A stretch of DNA of 64,000 bases from Desulfovibrio inopinatus DSM 10711 (GTDB taxonomy: Bacteria; Desulfobacterota; Desulfovibrionia; Desulfovibrionales; Desulfovibrionaceae). Shown here one piece after another: positions 62,816-64,000 of this stretch. The DNA lies in the NCBI RefSeq assembly GCF_000429305.1, contig NZ_AUBP01000001.1:494304-558303 (forward strand), written 5' to 3'. The translations under genes were made by a program, and so were the position numbers. Each line of letters opens with the position of its first letter. Positions within the stretch are counted from its first letter, which is position 1. The notes below the pieces were generated by a model that saw only the letters and a program-made list of their open reading frames with translations, had not been told where the DNA came from and made no database searches.

Positions 62816-63823
62816 ATGCAAAAAGCAGCGACCGCATACCTTCAAACTCAAGTAAGCAGCACAAGTCAGGGCGACCTGCTGATTCTGCTGTACGAAGCGG
62901 CCATCAAGTTTCTCAAGCAGGCAAAGGAAAAAATTGCCGAACGGGATTATGCCGCGAAAGGTATTCGCATTTCCAAGGCGCTTGATGTCATCAATGAATT
63001 GCAGGGGAGCCTGAATACGCAAAAAGGTGGAGACTTGGCTGAGAATCTCAGTCGTCTGTATTTTTATTGCAGCACAAAACTGCTCCAAGCCAACCTGAAG
63101 CTTGATGTCAACATCATTGATGAAGTCATCACTATTTTAAGTGAGTTGCATGACGCCTTCGTGCAGATTAATAAAGGAACAGCGCAAAGTGGCGCCATGC
63201 CAAACGCGAGTGTCCCACCCATCCAACCCAACCCCGCAGCTGCAGCACCTCAAGATCCCAATGAATCCTCCAAGGGAGCGCTGTTGTCCTTGTTCAAGGC
63301 GCAGGCTATGAAAAACAAAGCTGCTGCAAAACCGTCGGCTGATTCTTCTGTACCAGAAACACAAGCTGGGGAAAGCCAACAGTCGGAAGCTCCTGCAACG
63401 AAGAAACCTGCCGGACCAGCAACCACCATTTCATCCGGCCAGCCCAAAAACTCGACGCCAAACCTGTCGACTTACGGAAAGTTCGGGCTTGATAAGCGGC
63501 CTTCGGCGGGGCAAACTCTTCCGCCAACGTCAGCTTCTCCATCTTTGGGCTTATCCCGTCCGACGCCGGCGGCCTTTCCTCGAGCTTCTTCGCCTCAGGG
63601 CAATACAGTGCAGTCTCAATCTCAACGCGCTCCATCTCAAGCGGTGCCACCGAAGTCGACAACATCAGAGCAGCCGATTGTTCCTCCTAAACAGCCTCTT
63701 TCAACAAAGACGTCTTCCACGGAAGATGAGGCTGCTGAATCGATCACAGTGATTCCTAACCAAGCTACATCAAAAACGCAAAGAGCGTTTGCCGCTTATG
63801 CGTCAGCCAATAAGCAGAGTTAA
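62816..63823 (+). CDS. fliS: FliS flagellin chaperone with a ~210-aa disordered extension
   Basis: The first ~125 residues are a FliS domain (AATAYLQTQVSSTSQGDLL, LLYEAAIKFLKQAKEKI, SRLYFYCSTKLLQANLK). Normal FliS ends there. Here 210 more residues follow, rich in Pro, Ser, Ala, Gln and Thr, with no folded domain visible except a short basic segment (KGALLSLFKAQAMKNK). FliS binds flagellin and FliW and keeps flagellin unpolymerised in the cytosol. AAGGGG precedes the ATG. The frame is intact, so this is not an assembly frameshift inside the visible part. Confidence 0.92.
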   Translation: MQKAATAYLQTQVSSTSQGDLLILLYEAAIKFLKQAKEKIAERDYAAKGIRISKALDVINELQGSLNTQKGGDLAENLSRLYFYCSTKLLQANLKLDVNIIDEVITILSELHDAFVQINKGTAQSGAMPNASVPPIQPNPAAAAPQDPNESSKGALLSLFKAQAMKNKAAAKPSADSSVPETQAGESQQSEAPATKKPAGPATTISSGQPKNSTPNLSTYGKFGLDKRPSAGQTLPPTSASPSLGLSRPTPAAFPRASSPQGNTVQSQSQRAPSQAVPPKSTTSEQPIVPPKQPLSTKTSSTEDEAAESITVIPNQATSKTQRAFAAYASANKQS

Positions 63824-63848
63824 TTTTATCTATAATTCGTTGTAAATG

Positions 63849-63874
63849 AAGGGGGCTTTTGCCCCCTTTTTTAT
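63849..63874 (+). terminator. Rho-independent terminator of fliD-fliS
   Basis: AAGGGGGC-TTTT-GCCCCCTT followed by TTTT, 25 nt after the fliS stop. Confidence 0.95.
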
Positions 63875-63907
63875 GCGTGCTTTTTATGCGCGTGTTTAGA
63901 GTGACTA

Positions 63908-64000
63908 GGGCGTGTTTCTAAATAAAATCCTAGACATTGAGATTGGTTATAGCATTGTATCCAGATGAGTCGCCACAACATTTCAGACGATCTATGGCAG
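63908..64000 (+). mobile_element. Probable left end of an IS5-family-like insertion sequence
   Basis: The segment beginning GGGCGTGTTTCTAAATAA right after CTA(G) looks like a terminal inverted repeat, and 57 nt later a transposase-like N-terminus starts. The right end lies outside the window, so neither the inverted repeat nor a target duplication can be confirmed. Confidence 0.45.
63965..64000 (+). CDS. 5' end of a transposase-like gene (cut by the window edge)
   Basis: Twelve codons are visible: MSRHNISDDLWQ. This resembles the start of IS5-family transposases, which commonly begin like M(S/A)RHDLSDEEW. Too short for certainty. Confidence 0.5.
   Translation, partial: MSRHNISDDLWQ

Noticed and set aside
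1..64000. tRNA, rRNA and CRISPR elements
   Set aside because: No cloverleaf with a T-loop consensus, no rRNA motifs and no regularly spaced repeat array were noticed on reading; this was not a computed scan.

Overview
The window reads as chromosomal DNA of a motile, strictly anaerobic sulfate-reducing bacterium of the Desulfovibrionaceae type. The strongest evidence is the left edge: the 3' part of qmoB, then qmoC and qmoD, which form the quinone-interacting membrane complex that feeds electrons to APS reductase. Other support is moderate GC, a dense set of PAS/chemotaxis proteins, sigma-54 and sigma-28 promoters, a TrpB2-type tryptophan synthase beta and an ACT-ACT-SerB. No tRNA, rRNA or CRISPR was seen.

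Layout. 1-3.4 kb: qmoB(partial)-qmoC-qmoD and terminator. 3.6-5 kb: trpB2 (minus). 5.3-9.7 kb: Sir2-type deacylase followed by tolQ-tolR-tolA-tolB; no pal follows. 9.9-11.9 kb: a DUF3859-like lipoprotein, a small periplasmic protein and a D-2-hydroxyacid dehydrogenase. 12-13.9 kb: a large helical protein of unknown function. 14.2-18.8 kb: a double-Cache chemoreceptor with a CheY-like partner, convergent with a GAF/SpoIIE phosphatase. 18.9-24.9 kb: a tightly overlapped minus-strand operon of a ParB-like protein, an SPL-like radical SAM protein, a 160-aa unknown protein and an 1140-aa hybrid kinase. 25.1-32.1 kb: a divergent EF-G-like GTPase, an NtrC-type regulator, a candidate sigma-54-driven small RNA, and trkA-trkH. 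32.3-34.6 kb: trpS, an M50 protease and a response regulator (minus). 34.7-39.3 kb: a TtuB/TtuA-like tRNA thiolation pair, a membrane-anchored LamG-like protein, and serB with a structured leader. 39.6-47.6 kb: an orphan gene with an attenuator-like leader, then chemoreceptor-STAS-cheA-cheW facing an HD-GYP/CheY pair. 47.8-52.6 kb: a D,D-carboxypeptidase, dsbD and a disordered J-domain protein. 52.7-57.7 kb: a chemoreceptor with a CZB-like motif, an unknown protein, and two peptide-ABC ATPases with a PAS protein between them. 57.8-63.8 kb: trmFO, an orphan M6-propeptide-like protein, then flagellin, fliD and an extended fliS. The last ~90 bases look like the left end of an insertion sequence.

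Functional themes are energy metabolism (Qmo), envelope maintenance (Tol, DsbD, PBP), potassium uptake, tRNA modification and charging (TtuA/B, TrmFO, TrpS), and above all signal transduction and motility. The least explained parts are the ParB-like/SPL-like/kinase operon, the putative sigma-54 small RNA at 29.0-29.1 kb, and several structured leaders. All functions are inferred from sequence reading alone; no database search was run.
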